Shown here one piece after another: positions 45,160 through 55,402 of a stretch of DNA of 64,000 bases (position 1 is its first letter; each line of letters starts with the position of its first letter). The stretch covers positions 1-64,000 of the forward strand of contig JAWKMO010000009.1 in assembly GCA_041392205.1 (NCBI GenBank), read 5' to 3'. A program made the position numbers and the translations under genes. The notes beneath the pieces were generated by a model. That model searched no databases. It had not been told where the DNA came from and saw only the letters and a list, made by a program, of their open reading frames with translations. Source of the DNA: Halomarinibacterium sp041392205 (GTDB lineage Bacteria; Bacteroidota; Bacteroidia; Flavobacteriales; Flavobacteriaceae).

Positions 45160-45672
45160 CTACTCTTTAAACCAACTGGAATACTTCACATAATTATCTG
45201 CAATCCTATTGATTTCTCCTTCAATTAATTCTTTGCTGATGTCCTTTACTTTTTTAGCAGGAATACCGGCATAAATACTACCGCTTTCCACACGGGTATT
45301 TTTAGTTACTACGGCACCAGCAGCAATAATACTGTTACTTTCCACCACACAATCGTCCATGACAATACTTCCCATGCCAATCAACACATTATCGTGTACC
45401 GTGCAGCCATGCACAATAGCATTGTGCCCAATCGATACATTGTTACCTATAGTGGTGGGCGAGGTTTTATAGGTTGCGTGAATTACCGCCCCATCCTGCA
45501 CATTTACTTTATTCCCCATTTTAATAAAATGCACATCGCCACGAACGACAGCGTTAAACCAAATACTGCAATGGTTACCCATTACTACATCGCCAACAAT
45601 GGTAGCACTTTCGGCAATAAAGCAATCGGAAGGGATTTGAGGATGTTTTCCGTTGATGGGTTTTATAATCAT
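45160..45672 (-). CDS. Gamma-carbonic-anhydrase-like hexapeptide-repeat protein
   Basis: A 170-residue left-handed beta-helix with many [LIV]G-x4 hexapeptides. Three His ligands resemble those of gamma-class carbonic anhydrases (around VIHATY, SIGHNAIVHG). It belongs to the YrdA/PaaY-like group, most of which bind metal but whose activity varies; carbonic anhydrase activity is not assured. Confidence 0.9.
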   Translation of the reverse strand: MIIKPINGKHPQIPSDCFIAESATIVGDVVMGNHCSIWFNAVVRGDVHFIKMGNKVNVQDGAVIHATYKTSPTTIGNNVSIGHNAIVHGCTVHDNVLIGMGSIVMDDCVVESNSIIAAGAVVTKNTRVESGSIYAGIPAKKVKDISKELIEGEINRIADNYVKYSSWFKE

Positions 45673-45688
45673 ATATAATGTATAAATA

Positions 45689-45713
45689 GGTTTCGACTGC
45701 GCTCAACTAGACA
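45689..45713. repeat. Partial copy of a dispersed intergenic repeat
   Basis: TTTCGACTGCGCTCAAC followed by nAGACA resembles the short TTCGACTxCGCTCA..TGACA interspersed element common in Bacteroidota genomes (from memory; not searched). It stands out as GC-rich in an AT-rich gap of 42 bp. Confidence 0.4.
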
Positions 45714-45714
45714 A

Positions 45715-46446
45715 TTAGCTAAAATAACTCAACAATTCTTTCTTTTTAGAAGGACTTACCATAATTTCTTTTCCATTTTCCAGCACCACACTGCCACCCT
45801 TTCCTTTTTTATATTCCACGATGGCATTCACATTTACCAAATATGATTTGTGCACCCGAGCAAAACCATTTTCAGTGAGCATGTCTTCAAAATATTTTAA
45901 GGTTTTACTTACGAGCTTCTTTTTGTCTTTCAAAAATATTTGCGTGTAATTATCGTCTGCCTGGCAATACAAAATATCCTCTACCTGCAAGACTTCAAAA
46001 CCATTTTGCAACGGAATGGTAATCTTTCCGGCAACCCCCGTTTGTTTCGGTTTTAAAATAGTGTTTTGCAATCGGTTTTCCTGTTCTTTAATTTCAGAAA
46101 CATAATTTACCGCTGCTATCAGCTTATCAATATCAATGGGTTTCAGTAAATAATACGAAGCGTGTGCATTTAAAGCATCAATAGCGTAGTGATCGTAGGC
46201 GGTGACAAAAACGGTTTCAAAAGTTCTATCACCCACTTTATCCAACAAATCGAAGGCATTTCCATAGGGCATTTCTACATCAAGAAATACCAAATCCAAC
46301 TCATGGCTGTTAATGAGAATGAAAGCCTCATCAATGTTTGCGGCTTCTCCCAAAACGGCTACATTTTGGCAGTACTTTGCAAGGTAATTTTTTAAAATTT
46401 CCCGACTGGTTTCTTCGTCTTCAACCACGATAGCGCGTAAGTTCAT
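45715..46446 (-). CDS. LytTR-type response regulator
   Basis: A 243-residue protein. An N-terminal receiver domain has phospho-acceptor D56 in LDLVFLDVEMP, acidic pocket VVEDEE and the switch Thr/Lys (TAYD, LLKPI). The C-terminal LytTR DNA-binding domain (about 140-240) carries ILYCQADDNYTQIFL and FARVHKSYLVNVNAI. Its start touches the stop of the sensor kinase gene, so the pair forms one two-component system. Confidence 0.94.
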   Translation of the reverse strand: MNLRAIVVEDEETSREILKNYLAKYCQNVAVLGEAANIDEAFILINSHELDLVFLDVEMPYGNAFDLLDKVGDRTFETVFVTAYDHYAIDALNAHASYYLLKPIDIDKLIAAVNYVSEIKEQENRLQNTILKPKQTGVAGKITIPLQNGFEVLQVEDILYCQADDNYTQIFLKDKKKLVSKTLKYFEDMLTENGFARVHKSYLVNVNAIVEYKKGKGGSVVLENGKEIMVSPSKKKELLSYFS

Positions 46447-48660
46447 TTAGTCTTTTTTTAAGGTCAATTTTACTAAGGTTCCTTCTGTATTTTCAAGAAC
46501 ATCTTCAATTTTTACATCCACTTTATCCTTATACATTTCGTTAAGTATGGAGATTCTTTTTTGAATATTCCCCATTCCTTTTGACTTTTGTTTTTTCTGA
46601 TTTTCAGTCTTTAATTCCTTTGATTTTGTTCTTCCAATTCCGTTATCTTCAATAGTAATAATAACCGTTTCAGAATCTTTTTGATGAAATTCAATTTTCA
46701 ACATTCCTTTTTCTTCTTTATACCGAAGCCCATGCCAAACAGCATTTTCTACATAAGGCTGAAGCAACATGGGTGGAATCACAAAATCGTCTACATTAAT
46801 ACTTTCGTCCACCGTTACTTCGTAATCAAATTTATCCTTAAAACGAAAATGTTCTAGTTTTACATAGAGTTCCAACAATTCAATTTCTTTGGAAAGCGGA
46901 ATAAAATCTTCTTCGCTATTCTCCAAAACAGAACGCATTAACTGGGAAAATTCGCTTAAATATTTATTAGCGGCACGCTCATCGTTGCTGGCAATAAAAC
47001 TATTTACCGAGTTAAGGGCATTAAAGATAAAATGCGGATTCATTTGGGTTCGCAACGATTTTAACGCAAGGAGATTATTGGCAAATTTTTGTTGCTTTAC
47101 ATTTTTACGTTGCGAATATGCCGTAAACAATAATAATAAGGCAATAGCAATTAAAGACCCTATAATCCATTTTTGGGTTTTGTTATTTTTTTCAATTAAT
47201 TCCTGATTTTCAAAAGCCAATTTGTAACGGCTTTCATTTAAGGCACGTTCGTTTTCAAGACTGGTAATTCGGTTTTGCTTTAATGCAATTTCTTTACTAA
47301 AACGGGTTGCTTGGGATAATTCTTGTTCTTTTTTTATATACAACTCATCTACTACTTCTACATACCGCTCATAACTTTCTGTAGCTTTTCCATAATCCCC
47401 AATATCTCTATAGACTTCTGAAAGTTTCCGTGTCGCATCTTTTTGTACTATTAAATCCTCTTTTTTATCGGCCTCTGCTATACTTTTTTCTAGAAAAGGA
47501 ATAGCCTCTTGATATTTATCTTGAGCTACATAAGCATTGGCAATTTTATAATTTGCCCTTTGTGGTGATAAAACATCTTTATTAATATCATCCATAGACA
47601 TCCCTTTATCGTCTGAAATAGATTCTATTTCATCAATATCATTTAATGCTTCTTTTCGTAATTCTATTTCCTTTTCAAAATCTCGTTTCTGATTATAAAA
47701 ATCGGCTACTTTATTTTTTTCTTCCACCGCTCTTTTTTTGTTTTCACTTTTTGAAAGAGAAAGGGAATTATCGAAATAGGTTTGCGCTTCTTCAATAGCG
47801 CCGCCTTTTGCATAGGCTTCCCCAATTTTCGAATTCAAATCGGTGATTTTTGGAGTAATCTTTTTTTGAGAAGCAATATCCAAGCCTTTTTGGTAATTAA
47901 AGACACTTTTTACAGCATCGTTGGTAGCTTTATAATTATCCCCCAATCCCTCATAGACTTCGACTTGCTGGTAAGGGGTGAGTTGAGAGTTCAGTATATT
48001 TTTAAATTCCTGAATGCTTTCTTGATAATTTCCGTTTTGCATATAGGCTTTCGCCAATTTAATTCGAACACTGCTTTTAGGACTAAAATTGACACTTTGC
48101 TTAAAATTGGATAACGCCAAATCTGGCAATTGCCATTGCAAGTTAATATCCCCTAGGGTTTCAAAGGCTTCAGCATTTTGAAGTTTTGAGGGAGTTTTTC
48201 CAGTTACAGACTCGAGGGCTTTCGTAACGTATTCAATACTGCGTTTGGCATCTTTTTTTAAAAAGTACTGGGCAGAATCAATATACACCTTAAAATAGTC
48301 TTGGTTGGAAGTTCTTGATTTTGTTCCTAAAGGAGCTCGTTCTCTTTCAACTTCTTCCACTTCTATGGTAATTTTTTGCGTATCTTTTATGATATAGAAG
48401 ACCGTTTTAAAATCATCACTACGCACTACGAGTTCGTCCCCAACTTTTGCTTCAATAGCAAATTCCCCAGCCCTATTGGTGGTGGTATATCCTTTCCCGG
48501 TAATCTCAATATTTACTCTGGCAATGGGGGTAAAGTCTGCTGCATTCACCACCTTCCCTTTTAATGTAAAAGAAGTTTGTGAGGGCATTTTATTTTGAGT
48601 AAAACCAAAAACTAATGCACTAAAAAACAAGATGGTAAATAAAGTAAATCTCAGTTTCAT
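46447..48660 (-). CDS. TPR-containing LytS-type sensor histidine kinase
   Basis: A 737-residue protein from ATG 48660. Signal peptide (about 1-22), carboxypeptidase-regulatory-like beta domain (about 28-95), about seven TPR-like helix pairs (110-450), a coiled coil, one transmembrane helix (IIGSLIAIALLLLFTAY), then the His_kinase module with H543 in MNPHFIFNALNS and ATPase motif ITIEDNGIGR. A TTG at 48720 would add 20 residues before the signal peptide and is rejected. The large periplasmic part suggests sensing of an envelope signal. Confidence 0.92.
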   Translation of the reverse strand: MKLRFTLFTILFFSALVFGFTQNKMPSQTSFTLKGKVVNAADFTPIARVNIEITGKGYTTTNRAGEFAIEAKVGDELVVRSDDFKTVFYIIKDTQKITIEVEEVERERAPLGTKSRTSNQDYFKVYIDSAQYFLKKDAKRSIEYVTKALESVTGKTPSKLQNAEAFETLGDINLQWQLPDLALSNFKQSVNFSPKSSVRIKLAKAYMQNGNYQESIQEFKNILNSQLTPYQQVEVYEGLGDNYKATNDAVKSVFNYQKGLDIASQKKITPKITDLNSKIGEAYAKGGAIEEAQTYFDNSLSLSKSENKKRAVEEKNKVADFYNQKRDFEKEIELRKEALNDIDEIESISDDKGMSMDDINKDVLSPQRANYKIANAYVAQDKYQEAIPFLEKSIAEADKKEDLIVQKDATRKLSEVYRDIGDYGKATESYERYVEVVDELYIKKEQELSQATRFSKEIALKQNRITSLENERALNESRYKLAFENQELIEKNNKTQKWIIGSLIAIALLLLFTAYSQRKNVKQQKFANNLLALKSLRTQMNPHFIFNALNSVNSFIASNDERAANKYLSEFSQLMRSVLENSEEDFIPLSKEIELLELYVKLEHFRFKDKFDYEVTVDESINVDDFVIPPMLLQPYVENAVWHGLRYKEEKGMLKIEFHQKDSETVIITIEDNGIGRTKSKELKTENQKKQKSKGMGNIQKRISILNEMYKDKVDVKIEDVLENTEGTLVKLTLKKD

Positions 48661-48673
48661 GTTGTTTTTAAAA

Positions 48674-48684
48674 TGTAAACATAC
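48674..48684 (-). promoter_or_regulatory. GTATGTTTACA element, kinase side
   Basis: Read on the minus strand it is GTATGTTTACA, 13 bp before ATG 48660. It contains TATGTTTA, one base off TAnnTTTG. An identical 11-mer faces the divergent gene. Confidence 0.5.
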
Positions 48685-48700
48685 GCACTTTGAGGCAGAT

Positions 48701-48718
48701 GAAAAAACGTGTTTTTTC
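48701..48718. promoter_or_regulatory. 18-bp palindrome in the divergent promoter region
   Basis: GAAAAAAC-GT-GTTTTTTC, perfectly symmetrical, just upstream of the kinase promoter-like element. Possible operator; could also be chance in A/T-rich DNA. Confidence 0.35.
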
Positions 48719-48831
48719 AATTCAACTTCATTTTAATACGTAAAAAGGAGGGTTCTCTAAAAAAGGGGGAGCATTCCCTCAATGAAAAGGGGGTGTTGCT
48801 CAAAGTAGATTGTGGATGAAAAAAGTTGAAA

Positions 48832-48842
48832 GTATGTTTACA
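48832..48842 (+). promoter_or_regulatory. GTATGTTTACA element, vWA side
   Basis: An exact copy of the element facing the histidine kinase gene, here 20 bp before ATG 48863. Confidence 0.5.
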
Positions 48843-48862
48843 ATAAATTAAAACTGTTAGTT

Positions 48863-50017
48863 ATGAAATTCTCAAAATCATTATTCATTTTAGCCTTATC
48901 TTTTTCCTTCTTTTCATGTAAAGCTAAGGAAAAAGATCCTGTAGCACTTTACAAACCTGTCTATGAAATGACTCCCTCTACTTCAAAACATTCCATTAAA
49001 GTAGCATTATTGCTAGACACAAGTAACAGTATGGATGGACTTATAGACCAAGCCAAAGCCCAACTTTGGGAAATAGTTAACGAACTTTCGTATGCAAAAT
49101 GCAAGCATGAACAGCCCAACTTGGAAATTGCCTTGTATGAATACGGAAACGATAACCTCAATGCTAGAGAGGGTTATATTAGAAAAATTTTAGCGTTTAC
49201 CAATGATCTTGATGATATCTCGAAAGAATTGTTTTCGTTAACAACAAATGGAGGGAGCGAGTATTGTGGCGCTGTAATAAACACCTCTTTAGATCAATTG
49301 GATTGGGGCAATGATGCAGACGACCTTAAAATGATATTTATTGCGGGTAATGAGCCTTTTAACCAAGGAACTATCGATTATCGAGATGCTGCTAATAAGG
49401 CAAAAGAAAAAGATGTGGTCGTAAACACCATATTTTGTGGTGATTTTGCACACGGAGTAAATACCAAATGGCAAGAAGGTGCTCAATTGGCTTATGGTGA
49501 TTATATGGCTATTAATCACAATCAACAAACCGTACATATAGCTTCCCCATATGACGATTTAATTTTGCAATTAAATATTCAATTAAACGGAACCTATGTC
49601 CCTTATGGTCATTATGGAAAGGAAAAAATTGCTGTACAGGAAGAACAAGATGTAAATGCAGCTGGATATAGTAAAGCGAATGCCGTTAGCAGAACAGTTT
49701 CAAAAAGCTCTCATTTATACGATAACAGTTCTTGGGATTTGGTAGATGCTGAAAAAGAACCAGGGTTTAGTTATGATGCTCTAAAAAAAGAGGAACTTCC
49801 TGAAAATCTCAAAGGAAAATCGAAAGCTGAAATAAAAGCCTATGTTCAAAAACAGAAACTAGAAAGAGAACGTATTCAAGCAGAAATTGCCAAACTCAAT
49901 GAGCAACGGCGAACATTTATTGCCAATCAACCCAAAGAAAATACCAATGGCTTGGAAAGTGCCATGGTGGAAGCTTTAAAAAAACAAGCGAAAAAGAAAA
50001 ATTATAGTTGGAACTAA
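48863..50017 (+). CDS. von Willebrand factor A domain lipoprotein
   Basis: A 384-residue protein. Lipoprotein signal (lipobox SFFSC, C19), then a vWA domain (about 45-240) with MIDAS motif DTSNSMDG (D52, S54, S56) and TTNGGSEYCG. The C-terminal third is Lys/Glu-rich coiled coil (KGKSKAEIKAYVQKQKLERERIQAEIAKLNEQRR). It is probably a surface or periplasmic metal-dependent binding protein. It shares a promoter motif with the divergent LytS-like kinase. Confidence 0.87.
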   Translation: MKFSKSLFILALSFSFFSCKAKEKDPVALYKPVYEMTPSTSKHSIKVALLLDTSNSMDGLIDQAKAQLWEIVNELSYAKCKHEQPNLEIALYEYGNDNLNAREGYIRKILAFTNDLDDISKELFSLTTNGGSEYCGAVINTSLDQLDWGNDADDLKMIFIAGNEPFNQGTIDYRDAANKAKEKDVVVNTIFCGDFAHGVNTKWQEGAQLAYGDYMAINHNQQTVHIASPYDDLILQLNIQLNGTYVPYGHYGKEKIAVQEEQDVNAAGYSKANAVSRTVSKSSHLYDNSSWDLVDAEKEPGFSYDALKKEELPENLKGKSKAEIKAYVQKQKLERERIQAEIAKLNEQRRTFIANQPKENTNGLESAMVEALKKQAKKKNYSWN

Positions 50018-50046
50018 AAAAAGCCCCAGCTGGGGCTTTTTTTTAT
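50017..50046. terminator. Bidirectional terminator between the vWA and PorP/SprF genes
   Basis: A perfect palindrome AAAAAGCCCC-AGCT-GGGGCTTTTT between two convergent genes. The T run is present on both strands, and it overlaps the stop codon of the PorP/SprF gene. Confidence 0.9.
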
Positions 50047-51063
50047 TTTGTATTAGGACGTAACATTCCGTTGTATCTCATATCTTGAGACCAACTTCTA
50101 TAATTTCCTTCTAAAAAGTTATACCCTATTGTTAATTGATGAAATCCTCCTTTTTCTAATCGAACATTTCCTGTTTGATAAGAGTAGGTATAAGCAAAAA
50201 CAAACTTATTATAGTTTACTAATAACTGGTGTTATGTATTGTAACTTTTGATCTTTTATTTCTGAACCGTCTAAGTATTCTGCTCCATCAAAGCTTCGGC
50301 GGTAGGAGATTCCTCCCCAAATTCTTCCAAAATCCATACTGCGAAAAGCTTTAAAGTTTACATCAATAGATTGTTCATTAGTTCGCTCCCTCCAAATAAA
50401 TAAGAAGGAAGGCTCATAAGTCCAAACACCATAAGCACTAGAAATACCATAAGAAGCTGCTAAATTATAGGCTCTTTGATTGTTGGATTCTATTTCTTCT
50501 GTAAATAAATTTCTATTTCTAAAGAGTAAATTCTTTACTGTAAAATGTGCTTGAAAGTCTAAAAAGTTATAGGACATCCCTGCATCCACATTAAAATAGG
50601 AAGTACTTTGTATGATTCCTGCTATAATAGGGTCAAAATCATTAGGATCGAAATTTGTTTCATCTAATCTTGATTGAATAATCCCAGCACTAAGCCCAAA
50701 GGATAATTGATTTAAATCATACTTGCTACGCGAAAACATAATATGATGCGCATAAGTTAAGTAGCCCCCCACTTGTGAGTGATACCCATTTTTATCGTTA
50801 AAAAGTATTGCTCCTATTCCAGAACGATCCCCAAGTCTAGTATGATAACTTAAGGTTTGTACATTAGGCGCTTCATTTTGATCAAACCATTGTTGCCTTG
50901 CCGTAAGTCTTACCTTCCCATAAGAATAAGACCCTGCCATAGAAGGGTGCAATAAATAAAGATTATCTGCAAAATAATCAGAATAAGTAGGTATTCCATC
51001 CTGTGCATACATTAAAGAAGTACACAATAATAAAAGACTTAGGTATGTGTTTTTAATTTTCAT
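50043..51063 (-). pseudogene. Type IX secretion system PorP/SprF-family protein, frameshifted near its end
   Basis: A signal peptide (1-20, ending MYAQ) and the family start DGIPTYSDYFADNLYLLHPSMAGSYS are followed by barrel strands to ...KLQYITPVI. There the frame (open 50209-51063, 284 codons) hits a stop. A second frame continues at once with NYNKFVFAYTYSYQTGNV...FHQLTIGYNF to TAA at 50043, which is the expected SprF ending. Two bases appear to be missing near 50218-50222. Restored length is about 340 residues. It follows the second giant T9SS gene by 19 bp. Confidence 0.85.
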
Positions 51064-51082
51064 ATTTAAAAGTAACTATTAT

Positions 51083-51334
51083 CTATCGTTTAATTGTAAA
51101 ATGCCCTGTAAAAGTTTTATTGGTTCCCTGCTCTTGGTAGTCCACCCTAAACCAGTAATCGCTCGATGGTAACGGAGCTCCGTTATAGGTTCCATCCCAC
51201 CCCTGCCCCAAGGGGCTTACCTGCTTGAGTAGCTTCCCATAACGGTCAAAGATATAAATCTTTGCCGTAGGATCGTACTGCGCAATGCCAATTATGTTCC
51301 ACGTATCGTGGTAACCGTCCCCATTAGGGGTCAT
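51083..51334 (-). CDS. C-terminal fragment: T9SS type B sorting domain
   Basis: The 83-codon open piece starts TPNGDGYHDTWNIIGIAQY and continues KIYIFDRYGKLL...GWDGTYNGAPLPSSDYWF, the complete gliding-motility-associated C-terminal domain. Directly upstream the neighbouring frame reads CGTVSFEVGVVDYP, so one missing base at about 51,337 (CCGAGTATATG) would join them as ...VDYPKYMTPNGDG. Confidence 0.8.
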   Translation of the reverse strand: MTPNGDGYHDTWNIIGIAQYDPTAKIYIFDRYGKLLKQVSPLGQGWDGTYNGAPLPSSDYWFRVDYQEQGTNKTFTGHFTIKR

Positions 51335-51592
51335 ATACTCGGATAGTCCACTACCCCTACCTCAAAACTTACCGTCCCACAGCCATTGGCATCACTTATA
51401 GTCACTATGCGTCCCAGGGCTCACCCCACTAAATACCTCACTGTCCTGAAACGGACCTCCGTCCAACTGGTACACCCAGTCCCCACTGCCCGAACTAACA
51501 CCGTAATAACATGTTCTTAGGCAAAGGCCCCATTGGTTACCTCTGCTCCATAGACCAACGGAGGCGAAGACGCCACAACCGTAGTGGTCACT

Positions 51593-51883
51593 TCACTCAC
51601 GGCAACCAGTGGCCATTTCCGTTACCAGCACACTATAATTGCCCGCACTCAAAGCCAACAGCGAAGGACCCACCTCATTGGGCAATACCTGACCCTCCAC
51701 AGACCATACAAAGGTATGCAACTGAGGATCTAAGCCCGTATCCAACAACGGGGGCGAGGATGCACAAACTCCCTCCACTATCAGGTTACCACTCTCATCC
51801 ACACAGAGCCTATAGGTCTCATCCAATAGAAACGGAGGCAATTGCTCTACGCTTTTAATATCACAGGAACCACCGAATAACAA
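51593..51883 (-). pseudogene. Fragment of second giant protein
   Basis: A 96-codon open piece: SVEQLPPFLLDETYRLCVDESGNLI...TGLDPQLHTFVWSVEGQVLPNEVGPSLLALSAGNYSVLVTE. It reads as an Ig-like segment (W-S-x-E-G, Y-x-V-x-V-T) preceding the sorting domain in this family. Broken on both sides. Confidence 0.55.
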
Positions 51884-52279
51884 GAACGCTGGTCATCGGG
51901 GTCTGTCACGGTTGGTCACACGAGCATATATCTGTTGTGGGTTCACTAAGACTATAGAAATCCGAAAGCGCATTAACACCCAACTCCGCATCCTCCTCGC
52001 TACCGTGATAGGTAAGGATAAACTGACCTAACGATTACTGCCCCCCAATATCTCCGACATAGAAGCCTGTGCCTGAAGATGTTCCCTTCCGTATTGTTGC
52101 CCGTATCCACTAACTGGAAAATCCCAATACCGTCACCGACCTTCCGGTAATACCAAATAATATAAGCCGATTCAGGCGCCGTAGCATAACCCTTCCTTGA
52201 CCACCAAATCAAAACTCAAACTTACTTCTTGGGTCACCGGATCTTCTATACTGTACATAACAACCAGTCTCTCGATTCT

Positions 52280-52480
52280 CTATACGAACATAAATTGTCT
52301 GCGGAGTTCACCGTATTTAGAAAAATTACCAACATTAACTATTGGGTTCATATCGTTCTCTGCTTCCAATAGCGTCCTATAGTAACTAACCTCAAAATCA
52401 TCCGATGACTGCCCATTGAGAACAGAAGCATCGTTCTGAGTCAAATCAAAGGTCCCTATCCCATCAAAGCTAACTCGCAA
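52280..52480 (-). pseudogene. Fragment of second giant protein
   Basis: A 66-codon open piece with the module signature FDLTQNDASVLNGQSSDDFEVSYYRTLLEAENDMNPI, one repeat module cut by frame breaks. Confidence 0.5.
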
Positions 52481-52748
52481 ACAACCAAATCTTCTACCTG
52501 AGCACTGCCATCAGGCAGTAGGTCCCACACGAAGCGGTAAGGCAACTACTGCGTAACGGGGAAGCGTGCTGGGAGGAGACCTCACGGGTAACCCTCATAC
52601 ACCGTCTGCTCGTTGGGCACTGTATTCTGATAAAGGCTTAGTTCCAAAAATCTCCGTCCCCAACAATCCTAGTACCGCAGCCTCAAAACTCTCATAATAA
52701 AAAATCGTTACCCTACCTGACCATCCAAAATAGCATCCTGCGCTGCCG

Positions 52749-53258
52749 TCAAATCAAAATAAGAGATCCCATCAGTGGCATCCACATCATCGTCATTGCC
52801 ATCACCATCCACATCCCTGCCGTACCGTCGCACATCAACAAAGGATCTGGTACCTCTGCAACGGGGTTGGGAAGCACCCGTAAGGTCAATACCGTGCGAA
52901 TCTCGCAACTGCCGCCCTCGGATCCCCAAACACTTACATAAAGCTCCTGTGGGTTCGCTACATTCCCAAATTCATCGTAATTCTGATGGGACGTAGCGTC
53001 GCTATCGACTCCATTATTGTCCTGTGCCAGAACTGAGTCAGGTAATAAAATACCGTATAGCTCGGATCCCCATTGGTGATAACCTGATCGTTTTGGGTAA
53101 GGTCGAAGGTCGATACTTGATAAATAGACACTACCTCCTATCTCATCATCGCACAACTCCATTACAAAAGGACCCGATCCCAATACCGGTAAGCCCACTA
53201 CCGTTATCTCAAAACCACTCACTCGACCACAGCCCGTATCGTTATTAGCGCGTACCAA
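52749..53258 (-). pseudogene. Fragment of second giant protein
   Basis: A 169-codon open piece: RANNDTGCGRVSGFEITVVGLPVLGSGPFVMELCDDEIGGSVY, then YVSVWGSEGGSCEIRTVLTLRVLPNPVAEVPDPLLMCDG. These are the end of one module and start of the next, with internal sequence noise (for example SVYLSSIDLRPYPK where ...STFDLTQND is expected). Confidence 0.55.
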
Positions 53259-54575
53259 AGCGGCTGAACGGGGGTTACCGTATTTCTCATAAGCTTCAGG
53301 GGTAACAACGCGTTATTACAACTCCAGCATCCGCCAAACTTTCATAATAACTCACCGCGTAAATCTTCACCACAGGGGTGTTGTTCCCTAAGGCTATCGA
53401 CTGGTTGTCCAAGATTGAACACATAAAAACCATCGCCGTCCTCATCACAACCCAACAAATCCAAAGCATCCAAATCTTCGGGAGCCCCTCTCCGGAGAAG
53501 ATCGCGCACCTGAAGCATCCAGCTTGGCACAATCATATGCCAGCGCATTTACCCAAGGCGAGGGGGCTATAACTCGCGTTACACGAGCATATACCGTCTG
53601 ATCATGGGAACTATATTGGAATAAGGATGTACCAAAGCAAAGGGAAGGATCTCCCGCCTCGGCTTCTGCTGCCCATCGTCTCGTAATGAGTCGAACGCGT
53701 CTACGCATCGCCATTGATAATCTCCGTATCCTTGCTGCTCAATATAAAATTGTCGTAAAAACCATTATTCGTTGGCATCATCACAGCTACACAGGAGCAA
53801 AGGCTCTAAAGGAGATGGATTCAGACTCTACCGTAATGACAAAACTCGTCGTGGCGTCACAACCCTCTCCATTTAAAACCGATATAAATCATCGGGGGAC
53901 CCTTCATTGGGATGGTTCCCGGATTAATATCGGATTGTTATTAGTCTGATCGTCTATATTGGCATAGTAGAAAACCGTTAAATCCACATTCCCTGAGTAA
54001 TCAAATCGGTATTAAAGGTCAAATCAAATAACGACACCCCATCGGTGATACTCCCACTTGCCGTCATCAGCACAGGTACAAATCATCTCCCAATCCTAAA
54101 ACAGGAAACTCTACCTCAACCGAAGAACTTATCTGCACAGCCCGTAACCACTCTCCAATCGTACCCATATCCGTCTGACCCCCACTTATATAAAAGCTTC
54201 AGGACTCGCAATGGCATTTATCCCAGCCTCATCGAGAGCTGTGTAGGTGAGTGCCAAATAATCAATTGTTCCCTCCTATAACAAAAGGATCGTTCTGTGT
54301 CAAATCAAAAAAGAGACCTGTCCGTCGCCATCATCGCACGAAAACATAGGATCAATAAAATCTAACGTAGGAGCCTCCGGTAATGGTGTCACTATAAGCT
54401 CCAACGCCACAATCGTATAACAGGGAAGTACCGCAGGGGAACATCAAAAAATACACGGGCATACACTATCACGGCTATGAACTCATATTCGTATAAAGCC
54501 CTACGTCTCTGTCCCTGGCAATCCAGCTTGGGCTTCGACCAAGGTCTCATAATATAAAATCGATACATCCGGATC

Positions 54576-54980
54576 CTACCCAAGAATCTCCGTATCTCGA
54601 AGGGTCAAATCAAAACCACTCGATAACCCATTGTCAAAATCACCCGTCATTGTCCCCCATTGTCGCACGCCGTAATAGGAGTCGGTGACATATTGGGCGT
54701 AGGATTTGGCAATACCGTAAGGAGTCACCGTAACGACCGTCCGACAACCAAAACCACTCTCTATCCTTGCAACAACCGTCTCACGGGTGATAATATTCTG
54801 ATGGCATCGGATACTATAGGGTTGTCTGATAACTCGTCCCCGGGAGTCGCATACCAACTCACCGTTAAATCCGGATGCATGCCACGTGAGAACCAAATCC
54901 TGCAACGTCAGGTTAAAGGTGCTAATCTCGTCCGTTGGCGTACTGCCCTGCAACTCATCATCACACAAAAAATACTTCAA
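54576..54980 (-). pseudogene. Fragment of second giant protein (first duplicated copy)
   Basis: A 134-codon open piece: KYFLCDDELQGSTPTDEISTFNLTLQDLVL, then VARIESGFGCRTVVTVT and FDLTLRDTEILG. It corresponds to 55403-55945 of the second copy. Confidence 0.55.
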
Positions 54981-55402
54981 AAGGACCCAAATTCGCAGGC
55001 AAAGGATCTACTATCAACTGCAAAGGAACTATATCATAACAACCACTAGCACCATTGTTGGGAAAGGTATGTTTCCGTTACTACCACCCAAAATATATAG
55101 CGTCTGAGGGTTCGGTGTTCAGCCAACTCGTAGGGTTGGGTATCGCCTGAGAAAAATCCGGAGCCGTAGGGCCATCTACACATAGCAATCACTTCAACTC
55201 ATCCTCATAATAGTACAAATCGAACTCCAAAGGGTCCATCGTTCCCAATACCTCCCGGCTCCACTACCGTTAGATCAAGTCGTTATCCCATCGGCTACCA
55301 CATCACCTTCACCGCTCGCAATGGCGCTGGCTCCGTAGCCATAGGACGATCTCTTACCTCAACAGCATTTCAATACCCGAATAACAGCCGTGCTGATACG
55401 CT

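Noticed and set aside
50205..50230. Programmed ribosomal frameshifting in the second PorP/SprF gene
   Set aside because: No slippery heptamer or downstream structure is evident, and the paralogue is in one frame; missing bases explain it better.
53024..55107. Plus-strand frames in the second giant locus (for example 54660-55049)
   Set aside because: They are antisense to recognisable minus-strand modules, with no start context or family similarity.
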